The notes: generated by a model from the letters alone, not told the origin. 64,000 nt of DNA from Zobellella taiwanensis (GCF_003012795.1 NZ_PXYH01000007.1:91177-155176); one strand, 5' to 3'; positions 34,528-43,459 are shown, counted from the stretch's first letter. A program made the numbers and translations.

Positions 34528-36285
34528 ATGAAAACCTTTATCCCCAGCAAAGATGCCGCCCTGGAAGACTCCATCGACTACTTCCAGCGCCAGCTCCAGG
34601 CGCTGGGGTTCAACATCGAGGAAGCCTCCTGGCTGAATCCGGTGCCCAACGTCTGGTCGGTGCATATCCGCGACAAGGACTGCCCCCTGTGCTTCACCAA
34701 CGGCAAGGGCGCCAGTAAAAAAGCCGCCCTGGCCTCGGCCCTGGGCGAATACTTCGAGCGCCTGGCCACCAACTACTTTTTTGCCGACTTCTACCTGGGC
34801 CGCGACATCGCCGGGGGCGACTTCGTGCACTACCCCAACGAGCAGTGGTTCCCCATTCCGGCCGACAATCAGCTGCCCGCCGGCCTGCTCGACGACTACA
34901 CCCGCGGCTTCTACGATCCGGAGCGGGCACTGACCGCCGAACAACTGATCGATCTGCAATCGGGCAACGCCGAGCGCGGCATCTGCGCCCTGCCCTTCGA
35001 GCGCCAGGGCGACAATAAAACCGTCTACATCCCGATGAACATCGTCGGCAACCTCTATGTGTCCAACGGCATGAGCGCCGGCAACACCAGGACCGAAGCC
35101 CGCACCCAGGGGCTGTCGGAGGTGTTCGAGCGCCATATCAAAAACCGCATCATAGCCGAGCGCATCAGCCTGCCGGCCATCCCCGCCGAGGTGATGGCCC
35201 GCTACCCGCACATCCAGGAATCCATCGCGGCGCTGGAAGCGGAAGGCTTCCCCATCCACGCCTTCGACGCCTCCCTGGGCGGCCGCTATCCGGTGATCTG
35301 CGTGGTACTGTTCAACCCCGCCAACAGCACCTGCTTTGCCTCCTTCGGCGCCCACCCGCGCTTTCAGGTCGCGCTGGAGCGTACCGTTACCGAACTGCTG
35401 CAGGGCCGCGGCCTGAAGGATCTTGACGTGTTCGTGCCGCCTTCCTTCGACGACGACGAAGTGGCCGACCACCACAACCTGGAAACCCACTTCATCGACT
35501 CTTCCGGCCTGATCAGCTGGGATCTGTTCAAGGACCAGGCCGATTACGCCTTTGCCGACTGGGACTTCAGCGGCACCTCCGAGCAGGAATTCAACCACCT
35601 GATGGCGGTATTCAACGAGCTGGAACAGCCGGTGTACATCGCCGACTACGAGCACCTGGGCGTGTACGCCTGTCGTATCCTGGTGCCCGGCATGTCCGAC
35701 ATCTATCCGGTGGAGGATCTGGAGCTGGCCAACAACAATATGGGCGCGGGGCTCAGAGCGACACTGCTGAGCCTGCCCGGCAGCGACGCCGATGGCGAGC
35801 AGCTGATGGGCCTGTACGAGCAGCTGGAAGAAGAAGGGCTGGACGACTTTACCCGGGTACGGGAGCTGATTGGCATCGCCTCCACCAAGGGCACCGCCTG
35901 GCACACCCTGCGGGTGGGCGAGCTCAAGTGTATGCTGGCCCTGGCCGCCGGCGAGCTGGAAACCGCCCTGGACTACGCCGACTGGACCCTGAGCTTCAAC
36001 GCCTCGGTGTTTACCGAAGAGCGCCACCGCTACTACCGCTGCCTCAAGGCCTCCCTGGAACTGCACCTGGATGAGCACCGCGAGCCGGCCCAATACAGAT
36101 CCGCCTTCGACAGCATGTTCGGCGCCGACACCGTGGCCCAGGCCTGGCAACAGGTGGCGGGCGAGGCCCGTTTCCACGGCCTGACCGCCTCCGACGAAAG
36201 CCTGGCGGACTTCCCCGCCCACCAGGCACTGCTGGCCACCTATGAGAAGCTGCAAAAGGCCAAGCGCGAGGCCAGCTGGAAGTAA
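34528..36285 (+). CDS. ycaO: YcaO-domain protein
   Basis: E. coli YcaO-type ATP-binding protein; the E. coli homologue is linked to beta-methylthiolation of ribosomal protein S12 by RimO. ATG 34528 follows a GAGGA site. The 585 residues match the E. coli length (586). The YcaO domain spans about 50-380 (GKGASKKAALASALGEYFERLATNYF, GNTRTEARTQGLSEVFERHIKN), and the C-terminal part has TPR-like helices. The PxPxP tail of azoline-forming YcaO proteins is absent and no precursor peptide is adjacent, so a RiPP role is unlikely. Confidence 0.92.
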   Translation: MKTFIPSKDAALEDSIDYFQRQLQALGFNIEEASWLNPVPNVWSVHIRDKDCPLCFTNGKGASKKAALASALGEYFERLATNYFFADFYLGRDIAGGDFVHYPNEQWFPIPADNQLPAGLLDDYTRGFYDPERALTAEQLIDLQSGNAERGICALPFERQGDNKTVYIPMNIVGNLYVSNGMSAGNTRTEARTQGLSEVFERHIKNRIIAERISLPAIPAEVMARYPHIQESIAALEAEGFPIHAFDASLGGRYPVICVVLFNPANSTCFASFGAHPRFQVALERTVTELLQGRGLKDLDVFVPPSFDDDEVADHHNLETHFIDSSGLISWDLFKDQADYAFADWDFSGTSEQEFNHLMAVFNELEQPVYIADYEHLGVYACRILVPGMSDIYPVEDLELANNNMGAGLRATLLSLPGSDADGEQLMGLYEQLEEEGLDDFTRVRELIGIASTKGTAWHTLRVGELKCMLALAAGELETALDYADWTLSFNASVFTEERHRYYRCLKASLELHLDEHREPAQYRSAFDSMFGADTVAQAWQQVAGEARFHGLTASDESLADFPAHQALLATYEKLQKAKREASWK

Positions 36286-36590
36286 AAACCGGGGACTGGG
36301 GATTCGGGACTGGGTAGCCCGGCTTCACCGGGCAAAACGCCGGGGCTTGATGTCTGAATCGTGCCTTCGGAGCGCGGGCAGCCTGCCCGCATCCCCGTAT
36401 CTTGGCGTGAAGCGGCAACCTTGAACCCTCGCTTCAATCAGGCAATGCTGGCGCCTTCGGCGCCATTGCAGGCGAGCCGCCTGCGCTCCGATAACAAAAG
36501 ACCCGGGCCTTGGCCCGGGTCTTTTGTTTTTACCCCCTGGGAAACCGGAACTGTCTGATCCCCAGTCCTCAGTCCCGGTTCCCCCAATCC
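36286..36590. repeat. Repeat-rich intergenic region, GGGACTGGGGA family copy B
   Basis: A 305-bp gap between convergent ycaO and the DsbA-like gene. GGGACTGGGGA (36292-36302) and TCCCCAGTCC (36559-36568) form inverted arms like copy A, here about 256 bp apart. Between them lie smaller hairpins (GCGGGCAG/CTGCCCGC and GGCGCC...GGCGCC) and a terminator. No gene is seen. Confidence 0.6.
36496..36525. terminator. Bidirectional terminator between ycaO and the DsbA-like gene
   Basis: AAAAGACCCGGGCC, loop TT, GGCCCGGGTCTTTT: a perfect 14-bp stem with A-run on one side and T-run on the other, suited to stop both convergent transcripts. Confidence 0.9.
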
Positions 36591-37322
36591 CTACGACTTC
36601 TGCTTGTCCTTGAGGATCTCCTTCAGGCCGGCGGTATCGATGGCGCCGGGGATCAGGGTGCCGTCCGGGAACACCAGCGCCGGGGTGCCGTTCAGCCCCA
36701 GGCTGCGGAACAGGCTCAGGTTTTCGGTCAGCTTGTCGGCAATCTCCTTGCTGTCGGCCTTGGCCTGCAGCGCCTTGGCATCCAGCCCCGCCTTGTCGGC
36801 GATGGTCGCCAGGGCAGCGGCCTGTACCCGCTGCTGGCTCATCAGCGCCTGGTGCAGCTCCTCATACTGTTTGGGCGCCTCCCGGGCGGCGGCCAGGGCC
36901 AGGCGGGCGGCCTGCACCGAATCCGGCCCCAGTATGCCGATGTCCTTGACGATTACCTTGAGTTCCGGCTCCGTTTTCAGCACTTCCAGCAGGGTCTGGT
37001 TGAGGCGGCGGCAATAGGGGCAGTTGTAGTCGGTGAAATACACCATTTCTATCTTGCCGCCGGGATTGCCCATGATGCCGTCGGTGCTGCTGGCGAACAG
37101 CAGCGCCGATTGCTCCTTCAGCTGTTGCTCGAACTGCTGCTGCTGGGCCAGCTTGTCTTTTTCCTCCAGCTTGATGATGGCCTCGCGCAGGATTTCGGGC
37201 TGCTCCAGCAGGGTTTCGCGCACCAGCTGCTGGAACTCCTCCCGGCTCATCTCGGCCTGGGCCAGGGGCGTCAGGCCCAGGGCCAACAGGGGAACCAGGG
37301 TCTTCAGTACTCGCTTTTTCAT
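36591..37322 (-). CDS. Periplasmic DsbA-family thiol oxidoreductase (Com1/ScsC-like)
   Basis: Exported thioredoxin-fold protein, 243 residues from ATG 37322 (GAGAAT upstream). Signal peptide cleaves after AQA (23). Residues 24-80 are a Glu/Gln-rich helical region typical of oligomerising Com1/ScsC-type proteins. The redox motif C101-PY-C104 follows in YFTDYNCPYCRRL, and the cis-Pro loop is NGTPALVF near 214. It probably makes or isomerises disulfides in the periplasm. The partner (DsbB or DsbD type) is not in the window. Confidence 0.86.
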   Translation of the reverse strand: MKKRVLKTLVPLLALGLTPLAQAEMSREEFQQLVRETLLEQPEILREAIIKLEEKDKLAQQQQFEQQLKEQSALLFASSTDGIMGNPGGKIEMVYFTDYNCPYCRRLNQTLLEVLKTEPELKVIVKDIGILGPDSVQAARLALAAAREAPKQYEELHQALMSQQRVQAAALATIADKAGLDAKALQAKADSKEIADKLTENLSLFRSLGLNGTPALVFPDGTLIPGAIDTAGLKEILKDKQKS

Positions 37323-37391
37323 CGTATTCTCGCATCGGGATAACTTAAACACAGCCTAACAGACAGGCCGGATCGCCAAAAGTGCTCAGCC

Positions 37392-38027
37392 TCACTTATT
37401 GAGCAGATAATCCCGGTCGTAAAAGGTGCGCACCCACTGGGGCCGAAACACCACCAGCAGGGTGATGGCCATGCCGTTGAGTAGCGCCTCGGGAAACAGC
37501 AGCAGTGGCAGTATGGCCACATAGTTGTCCAGCACTACCGGCCAGGGATACTGGCCGGACCAGGTCATGTAGGCGGCAAACGCCAGGGTCTTGGCGGCGA
37601 TGGTCAGGGCGGCGTTGAAGAAGCCGGCCACGAAGAGATACACGAACAGATGGCGGTAGAGGTAACTATAGGTCAGCAGGAACACGAAATAACTCACCGC
37701 CAGCGGCAACACCACGCCCAACAGCAGGTTGGCGCCAAAGGCCGGCCAGGACTCGAAGCCGAACAGGGTCACCAGCAGCAGGGGCAGCAAGGCCATCAGC
37801 TGGCTCATGCGCCAGCCCAGCACCAGGGCCAGGGTGGTCAGGCCGAGAAAGTGCACCTCCAGTCCATCCTTGACCCCCGCCTGCAGCATCCATAACGGCA
37901 CCAGGGCGATGGCCGCTCCGAAACACAGGTGCTGACGGAGCCTGTCTGCCAGCAATGCCTTCCAGTCCAGTTGCCTTGCCGCCAGCAACACCACCAACAG
38001 GGCCAGCACCAGCATCATGTTCCACAT
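37392..38027 (-). CDS. CbiM-like energy-coupling factor permease
   Basis: A 211-residue integral membrane protein with about six helices. Features such as LEVHFLGLTTLALVLGWR and the C-terminal LFPEALLNGMAITLLVVFRPQWV fit the CbiM/ECF S-component-like family (cobalt or nickel uptake). It has no ATPase or CbiQ gene nearby, so transport with distant partners, or another role, is possible. Confidence 0.7.
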   Translation of the reverse strand: MWNMMLVLALLVVLLAARQLDWKALLADRLRQHLCFGAAIALVPLWMLQAGVKDGLEVHFLGLTTLALVLGWRMSQLMALLPLLLVTLFGFESWPAFGANLLLGVVLPLAVSYFVFLLTYSYLYRHLFVYLFVAGFFNAALTIAAKTLAFAAYMTWSGQYPWPVVLDNYVAILPLLLFPEALLNGMAITLLVVFRPQWVRTFYDRDYLLNK

Positions 38028-38090
38028 CCTCTGTCCGGGTTACACCGGCGCATGGTAACACAGCCGGGCGGCGGACCAAGGCCCGCCGGA

Positions 38091-38138
38091 TTCCGGAATA
38101 TCGGAACGCAATGACGGCCATATTCCGGATTTTCGGAA
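38091..38138 (+). promoter_or_regulatory. Paired enhancer-like sites for a sigma-54 activator
   Basis: Two identical-pattern palindromes TTCCG-N6-CGGAA at 38091-38106 and 38123-38138, centres 32 bp (about three helical turns) apart and about 70-110 bp before the -24/-12 promoter. This is the layout of NtrC/DctD-type upstream activating sites. The activator encoded at 43440-44762 is the obvious candidate. Confidence 0.7.
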
Positions 38139-38200
38139 TACATAACAGGACCACCCTAATAAAATCAAAGAGTTAAAAACAAAAACAGGAATTTAACCCT

Positions 38201-38216
38201 TGGCATCAAAAGTGCA
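38201..38216 (+). promoter_or_regulatory. Sigma-54 promoter of the TAXI-TRAP operon
   Basis: TGGCAT-CAAAA-GTGCA has GG and GC ten bases apart as required for RpoN. It lies 40 bp before the ATG of the binding-protein gene and downstream of the paired palindromes. Confidence 0.75.
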
Positions 38217-38255
38217 ACCTTATCGCTGCACAACCATAACCAAGGAAGCTAACCA

Positions 38256-39203
38256 ATGAAGGTCATCAAACAATGCATGCTCGGCGCCACCCTGGCCCTG
38301 TCCGTTACCGCCACCCAGGCCAGTGAGTTCATCAACGTGCTCACCGGCGGCACTAGCGGCGTCTACTACCCGCTCGGCGTGGCCATTTCCCAGCTCTACG
38401 GCGAACACATTCCCAACGCCAAGGTCCAGGTGCAGGCCACCCGCGCTTCGGTGGAAAACCTGACCCTGCTCGACCGGGGACGGGGCGAGATCGGCTTCGC
38501 CCTGGCCGACAGCGTGGGCGATGCCTGGAACGGCGTGGAAGAGGCCGGCTTCAAGGCGCCGCTGAAAAAACTGCGGGCGGTGGGCTCCACCTACTCCAAC
38601 TATATCCAGATCGTAGCCCGGGCCGACAGCGGCATCACCAGCCTGGAAGATCTCAAGGGCAAACGCATCTCGGTCGGCGCCCCCCGCTCCGGCACCGAAC
38701 TCAACGCCCGCGCCATCTTCAAGGCCGCCGGCATGGGCTATGACGACTTCTCCCGCACCGAGTACCTGCCCTTTGGCGAGTCGGTGGAACTGATGAAAAA
38801 CCGCCAGCTGGACGCCACCCTGCAGTCCGCCGGCCTCGGCATGGCCGCCTTCCGCGATCTGGCCTCCCACGCTCCCGTGGTGTTCATTCCCATTCCCGGG
38901 GAAGTGGTCGCCCGCATCGGCAACGACGCCTATCGCACCGGGGTGATCCCCGCCGGCACCTATACCGGCCAGGACGCGGACGTGCCCACCGTCACCATCA
39001 GCAACCTGCTGGTGACCCACGAAAACGTGTCCGACAGCACCGCCTATGAAATGGCCCGCCAGGTGTATGAAAACCTCCCCGCCCTGAGCAACGCCCACAG
39101 CGCAGCCAACGGCATCGATCCCGAGCTGGCGGTGGAAGGACTGCCGCTGCCGCTGCACCCGGGCGCAGAGCGCTATTTCAAGGAAAAGGGCCTGATCGAC
39201 TGA
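38256..39203 (+). CDS. TAXI family TRAP transporter solute-binding protein
   Basis: Periplasmic binding protein of the TRAP-associated TAXI type. The 315 residues begin with a signal peptide (cleavage about 22, ATQA), then FINVLTGGTSGVYYPLGVAISQ, the TAXI signature (GGTSGxYYP). Further motifs are QVQATRASVENLTLL and ISVGAPRSGTELNARAIFKAAGM. It is first in an operon with a fused permease, DUF1850 protein, kinase and response regulator. TAXI ligands are poorly known (glutamate, dicarboxylates or others). Confidence 0.93.
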   Translation: MKVIKQCMLGATLALSVTATQASEFINVLTGGTSGVYYPLGVAISQLYGEHIPNAKVQVQATRASVENLTLLDRGRGEIGFALADSVGDAWNGVEEAGFKAPLKKLRAVGSTYSNYIQIVARADSGITSLEDLKGKRISVGAPRSGTELNARAIFKAAGMGYDDFSRTEYLPFGESVELMKNRQLDATLQSAGLGMAAFRDLASHAPVVFIPIPGEVVARIGNDAYRTGVIPAGTYTGQDADVPTVTISNLLVTHENVSDSTAYEMARQVYENLPALSNAHSAANGIDPELAVEGLPLPLHPGAERYFKEKGLID

Positions 39204-39210
39204 GCCCGCC

Positions 39211-39234
39211 ACGGCCCGGCTGGCGCCGGGCCGT
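39211..39234 (+). other. Stem-loop between binding protein and permease genes
   Basis: ACGGCCCGGC, loop TGGC, GCCGGGCCGT: a perfect 10-bp stem without T-run, seven bases after the binding-protein stop. It probably stabilises or limits transcripts so that more binding protein than permease is made. Confidence 0.65.
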
Positions 39235-39303
39235 TACCATAATAACAACCGACCCGATCAAGACAGCAGTCCGTGCGCCGTTGGCGACACGGGCTGAGGA
39301 GAG

Positions 39304-41319
39304 ATGATGAGCAGTGCCCATTCCCGGCCCCACGCGCTGATATTCTACGGCGCCCTGGCCTTTTCAATCTTCCAGATAGTGACCGCCGCCTTCAGCCCGT
39401 TGTCCACCACAGTGGTGCGGGCCATCCATGTCGGCTTTCTGCTGTTCCTGGTGTATCAGCTTCATGGCGCGCGCGGCCAGCACCTGTCCCGCCCCTCGGT
39501 CTGGGGCATGTTGCTGGGGGCCGTGGCCCTGCTGTTCGCCTTTTACCACTGGTGGTTCGAGGCGGACCTGATTTACCGCGCCGGCGACATGAACCAGGCC
39601 GACTGGATCATCGGCGGCGTTACCCTGGTGATGGTGTTCGACGCCGCCCGCCGGCTGATGGGCTGGGCGCTGCCGCTGATCTGCCTGGCCTTCGTGGGCT
39701 ATGCCCTGTTCGGCCAGCACCTGCCCGACGCCCTGATGCACCGGGGCTACGGCCTGGATCAGGTGGTCTCCCAGCTGGCCTTCAGCACCGAGGGCATCTA
39801 CGGCACCCCCACCTATGTGTCGTCCAGCTACATCTTCCTGTTTATCCTGTTCGGCGCCTTCCTGGAACAGGCGGGCATGCTCAAGCTGTTCAACGACGTG
39901 GCCATCGGCTCTGTGGGCCATACCCGCGGCGGCCCGGCCAAGGTGTCGGTGCTGTCCTCGGGCATGATGGGCACCATCAACGGCTCCGGCGTGGCCAACG
40001 TGGTCAGCACCGGCCAGTTCACCATACCGCTGATGAAAAAATTCGGTTACAAGGCCGACTTTGCCGGGGCGGTGGAAGCCACCAGCTCCATGGGTGGCCA
40101 GATCATGCCGCCGGTGATGGGCGCCGTGGCCTTTATCATGGCCGAAACCATCAACGTGCCCTATGTGGAGATCACCAAGGCGGCGCTGATCCCCGCCGTG
40201 CTCTACTTCTTCACCGTGTTCCTGATGGTGCACCTGGAAGCGGGCCGCGCCGGCCTGCACGGCCTGCCCAAGGAAGAGTGCCCTAGCCCCCTGGCCGCGC
40301 TCAGGACCCGCTGGTACCTGCTGCTGCCGCTGGTGGCGCTGGTGGTGATGCTGTTCTCCGGTTTCACCCCCCTGTTCGCCGGCATGATGGGCCTGGCGCT
40401 CACCGTGGTGCTGATCATGGGCAACGGCGTGGCCAAACACCTGGGCGCCAAAGGGCTGCGCTACGCCTTCTGGATCGGCCTGGGCCTGGCCTGCGCCACC
40501 TTCAACCGGTTCGGCATCACCGCCATCTTCGTGATCGTGGCGGTGCTGGCCGTGCTGCTGCTGGTCAAGCGCGAGCAGGGCATCCTGTCCACCGTGGTCA
40601 ACGCGCTTTACCAGGGCGCGCTGCATGCCCTGCCGGTGGGCGTGGCCTGCGCCCTGGTGGGCGTCATCATCGGCGTCATCTCGCTCACCGGCGCCGCCAC
40701 CATCGTCGCCGGCTACATCATCCAGCTGGGCGAGCACAGCCTGCTGCTGTCCCTGGCGCTGACCATGCTCACCTGCCTGGTGCTGGGCATGGGCATTCCC
40801 ACCATCCCCAACTACATTATCACCAGCTCCATCGCCGCCCCGGCGCTGCTCGAACTCGGCGTACCGCTGATCGTGTCGCACATGTTCGTGTTCTACTTCG
40901 GCATCATGGCGGACCTGACCCCGCCGGTGGCCCTGGCCGCCTTCGCCGCCTCGCCCATCGCCAAGGCTTCGGGGCTGCGCATCGGCATCCGCTCGCTGCA
41001 GATCGCCATCGCCGGCTTCGTGGTGCCCTACATGGCGGTGTACGCCCCCGAGCTGATGCTGCAGGGCGATGCGGGCCTGGTTGCCACCGTCTTCGTGGTG
41101 TTCAAGGCACTGCTGGCGGTGTCCCTGTGGGGCATGGGCGCCATCGGCTACTGGCTGGCTTCCTTCGCCTGGTGGGAACGGCTGCTGGCCGTGGCCGCCG
41201 CCGGCCTGCTGGTATTCTCGCTGCCGCTCACCGACGAACTCGGCCTGGGCCTGGCCGCCCTGCTGCTGGGACGCCACTGGTGGCAATACCGTCGCCAGCG
41301 GGCGCTGGCGGTGGCCTGA
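39304..41319 (+). CDS. TRAP transporter permease, 4TM-12TM fusion
   Basis: Inner-membrane permease using an ion gradient to import the TAXI-bound solute. At 671 residues it joins the small (4TM, about 1-130) and large (12TM) TRAP subunits, as usual in TAXI systems. DctM-like motifs include GTINGSGVANVVSTGQFTIP, EATSSMGGQIMPPVMGAVAF and GMGIPTIPNYIITSSIAAPA. Two adjacent ATGs (39304, 39307) follow GAGGAG; the second has better spacing. Confidence 0.94.
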   Translation: MMSSAHSRPHALIFYGALAFSIFQIVTAAFSPLSTTVVRAIHVGFLLFLVYQLHGARGQHLSRPSVWGMLLGAVALLFAFYHWWFEADLIYRAGDMNQADWIIGGVTLVMVFDAARRLMGWALPLICLAFVGYALFGQHLPDALMHRGYGLDQVVSQLAFSTEGIYGTPTYVSSSYIFLFILFGAFLEQAGMLKLFNDVAIGSVGHTRGGPAKVSVLSSGMMGTINGSGVANVVSTGQFTIPLMKKFGYKADFAGAVEATSSMGGQIMPPVMGAVAFIMAETINVPYVEITKAALIPAVLYFFTVFLMVHLEAGRAGLHGLPKEECPSPLAALRTRWYLLLPLVALVVMLFSGFTPLFAGMMGLALTVVLIMGNGVAKHLGAKGLRYAFWIGLGLACATFNRFGITAIFVIVAVLAVLLLVKREQGILSTVVNALYQGALHALPVGVACALVGVIIGVISLTGAATIVAGYIIQLGEHSLLLSLALTMLTCLVLGMGIPTIPNYIITSSIAAPALLELGVPLIVSHMFVFYFGIMADLTPPVALAAFAASPIAKASGLRIGIRSLQIAIAGFVVPYMAVYAPELMLQGDAGLVATVFVVFKALLAVSLWGMGAIGYWLASFAWWERLLAVAAAGLLVFSLPLTDELGLGLAALLLGRHWWQYRRQRALAVA

Positions 41320-41693
41320 TGATCTGCTTGGCCTCGGGTTCCGCCCTGGTGATGCTGCTGACCGGCAGCCTCACCCTCAGCTGGGATCATTCGGTGGAAA
41401 AAATTCGCTGGAGCGAGCACTACCGGGTCGACGGGGACAGGCTGCTGCTGGCGGAAGCCAGCGTGCGGGGCTCTGGCGCCGGCATGGAGCCGCCCCCCGA
41501 GGCCCGGCTGCAAGACGGCGCCTGGCGCTGGCAACCGGGCCTGCGGCTGGCCGAGGTACGGCTTGCCAGCTCCGAGTTTACCGGCGATTATAGCCTCTGC
41601 CCGGGCTCGGCTCCCTGCCGCCCGCTCGGCCACTGGCTGCCGGCGGGGCCGGCCGTCACCCTCACCGCCTGCGAGACCGCGGAGGTCAACTGA
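41319..41693 (+). CDS. DUF1850 domain protein
   Basis: A 124-residue protein beginning with a hydrophobic signal-like segment (MICLASGSALVMLLTG) followed by LSWDHSVEKIRWSEHYRV, the DUF1850 core, and ending around SLCPGSAPCRPLGHWLPAG with two Cys. Its ATG shares one base with the permease stop (TGATG). DUF1850 genes are repeatedly found beside TAXI-TRAP permeases, so an accessory role in transport is likely. Confidence 0.8.
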   Translation: MICLASGSALVMLLTGSLTLSWDHSVEKIRWSEHYRVDGDRLLLAEASVRGSGAGMEPPPEARLQDGAWRWQPGLRLAEVRLASSEFTGDYSLCPGSAPCRPLGHWLPAGPAVTLTACETAEVN

Positions 41694-43459
41694 ACACCCC
41701 TGCATGGAAAAAACGCCTGCTCTGGCTGCTCGGCCTGGCGCTGTTCCTGCTGCTGCTGGCCTGGATCTGGCACGGCAGCTGGCAACGCCAGGCGGTGGAG
41801 CAGGAGCTGCGCGCCCAACAGCAACTGCTGGTGTACCGGGCGGCGCTGGAGTCGGAGATCGCCCGCTTCGAGAATATCCCCCGCGCCCTGCGCTCCCATC
41901 CCGTACTCAGCCAGGCCCTGCAGTGGCCTGCAGACCCGCACGCCATCGCCCGGGCCAACCGGCTGCTGGCGCAACTGGCGGCGGAAACCGGGGTGGAGGC
42001 GCTCTACCTGATCGATGCCCACGGCTTTACCCTGGCCGCCAGCAACTGGAACCGGGAATACAGCTTTATCGGCCAGAACTACCGCTTCCGCCCCTATTTT
42101 ACCGACGCCCTCAAAGGCAGCGTCGGCGAATTCTACGGCGTTGGCGCCACCACCGGCATTCCCGGTTATTTCTTTGGCCTGCACCTGGCCAGCGTCGACG
42201 GCACTCAGGGCGTACTGGCCGCCAAAATCACCCTGCTCGAACTGGAACGCAGCTGGCAGCCGGCGCGGGATCTGGTGATGGTGGTGGATGCGGACCAGGT
42301 CATCGCCCTCGCTTCCCGCGCCGAACTCAAGTTCCAGACCCTGAGTCCGCTCAGCGACGAGGCCAGGTCCCGGCTGGAGCGCTCCCGCCAGTACACGCCC
42401 ATGCCCCTGACGCCACTCGCGCTGGAACGGCGGGACGGCCAGTTGCGCTGGCAGGGCCAGGGCTATGGCGTCAGTGAATTGCCGCTGCCCCGGCTGCGCT
42501 GGCGGCTGCAGCTGTGGTGGCCGAACCGCCCCCTGTACCACACCGCCCACCTGGTTACCGCCGTGGCCGGCATCAGCATCGTCGCCCTGACCCTGCTGTT
42601 GCTCTACTGGCGCCAGCGGCGGCGCTATGTGCAGGCCCAGATCCGCGCCAAGGGCGAGCTGGAGCGCAAGGTAATGGCGCGCACCGCCGCCCTGGCCGCC
42701 TCCAACCACCAGCTGGAGCGGCAGGTGCAGGAGCGGATCCAGGCCGAGGCCCGGCTCAGATCCATGCAGCACGAACTGATCCAGGTCAACCGGCTGGCCG
42801 CCCTCGGCCAGATGGCGGCCAGCGTGGCCCACGAGGTCAACCAGCCGCTGACCGCCCTCAAGAATCAGTCGGTCAACACCCTGCTGCTGGCCCAACGCGG
42901 CCACACCGACCAGGTAGAGCAAAGCCTGCAGACCATGGGCCGGCTGGTGGACCGCATCGCCCGGCTGACCTCCCAGCTCAAGCTGTTTGCCGCCACCCGT
43001 CGCAAGACCCGTGGCCAGGCCCGGCTGGACGAGGCGCTGGACAATGTGCTGAGCTGGCTGGGAGCCCGGGTGGGCGAGCAGGGCGTGCGGCTGCAGCGCC
43101 CGGCCCCGGGAACGGTGCTGCCGATGGAGCCCCACGCCCTGGAGCAGGTACTGGCCAACCTGATCAGCAACAGCCTGGACGCCCTGGCGGGCACGGCGGA
43201 CGCCACCATTACCCTGGAGGCCGGTGCCGGCCACTTCTGTCTGTGGGACAATGGCCCCGGCATCGCCCCCGAGCTGCTCGACAAGGTGACCGAGCCCTTT
43301 TTCTCCACCAAGCAGGCCGGCCAGGGGCTCGGCCTGGGGCTGGCGATAGTGCGCGACCTGGTGGAAGCCAGCGACGGCCGGCTGGAGATTGCCGCCCGGC
43401 CCGGAGGCGGCGCCCGATTTACCCTGATCTGGAGTGAAGATGAACCATCCCGAAATTGA
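41690..43459 (+). CDS. DctB-like membrane sensor histidine kinase (CTG start proposed)
   Basis: Sensor kinase with first helix (about 10-25), extracytoplasmic PDC-type domain (about 30-280, with YRFRPYFTDAL as in DctB dicarboxylate sensors), second helix (about 290-310), coiled coil, phospho-acceptor H381 in SVAHEVNQPL, and ATPase boxes NLISNSLDAL, DNGPGIAPE and GLGLGLAIV. No ATG, GTG or TTG occurs in frame before the first helix; the earliest standard start is GTG 41795, which would delete it. CTG 41690 has GGAGG four bases upstream and overlaps the DUF1850 stop as CTGA. A frameshift in an A6 run after ATG 41704 is the alternative. Confidence 0.82.
   Translation: MNTPAWKKRLLWLLGLALFLLLLAWIWHGSWQRQAVEQELRAQQQLLVYRAALESEIARFENIPRALRSHPVLSQALQWPADPHAIARANRLLAQLAAETGVEALYLIDAHGFTLAASNWNREYSFIGQNYRFRPYFTDALKGSVGEFYGVGATTGIPGYFFGLHLASVDGTQGVLAAKITLLELERSWQPARDLVMVVDADQVIALASRAELKFQTLSPLSDEARSRLERSRQYTPMPLTPLALERRDGQLRWQGQGYGVSELPLPRLRWRLQLWWPNRPLYHTAHLVTAVAGISIVALTLLLLYWRQRRRYVQAQIRAKGELERKVMARTAALAASNHQLERQVQERIQAEARLRSMQHELIQVNRLAALGQMAASVAHEVNQPLTALKNQSVNTLLLAQRGHTDQVEQSLQTMGRLVDRIARLTSQLKLFAATRRKTRGQARLDEALDNVLSWLGARVGEQGVRLQRPAPGTVLPMEPHALEQVLANLISNSLDALAGTADATITLEAGAGHFCLWDNGPGIAPELLDKVTEPFFSTKQAGQGLGLGLAIVRDLVEASDGRLEIAARPGGGARFTLIWSEDEPSRN

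Noticed and set aside
33244..36285. An apparent 1013-residue protein including YcaO
   Set aside because: The first 428 codons are an alternative frame of the chemotaxis transducer. YcaO starts at 34528 with its own ribosome binding site and the E. coli length.
34528..36285. YcaO as part of a modified-peptide (RiPP) cluster
   Set aside because: No precursor peptide, partner cyclodehydratase protein or exporter is adjacent, and the length and sequence match the E. coli housekeeping YcaO.
39364..41286. A 640-codon minus-strand frame opposite the TRAP permease
   Set aside because: Gln/His/Gly-rich shadow; the plus strand has clear TRAP motifs and helices.
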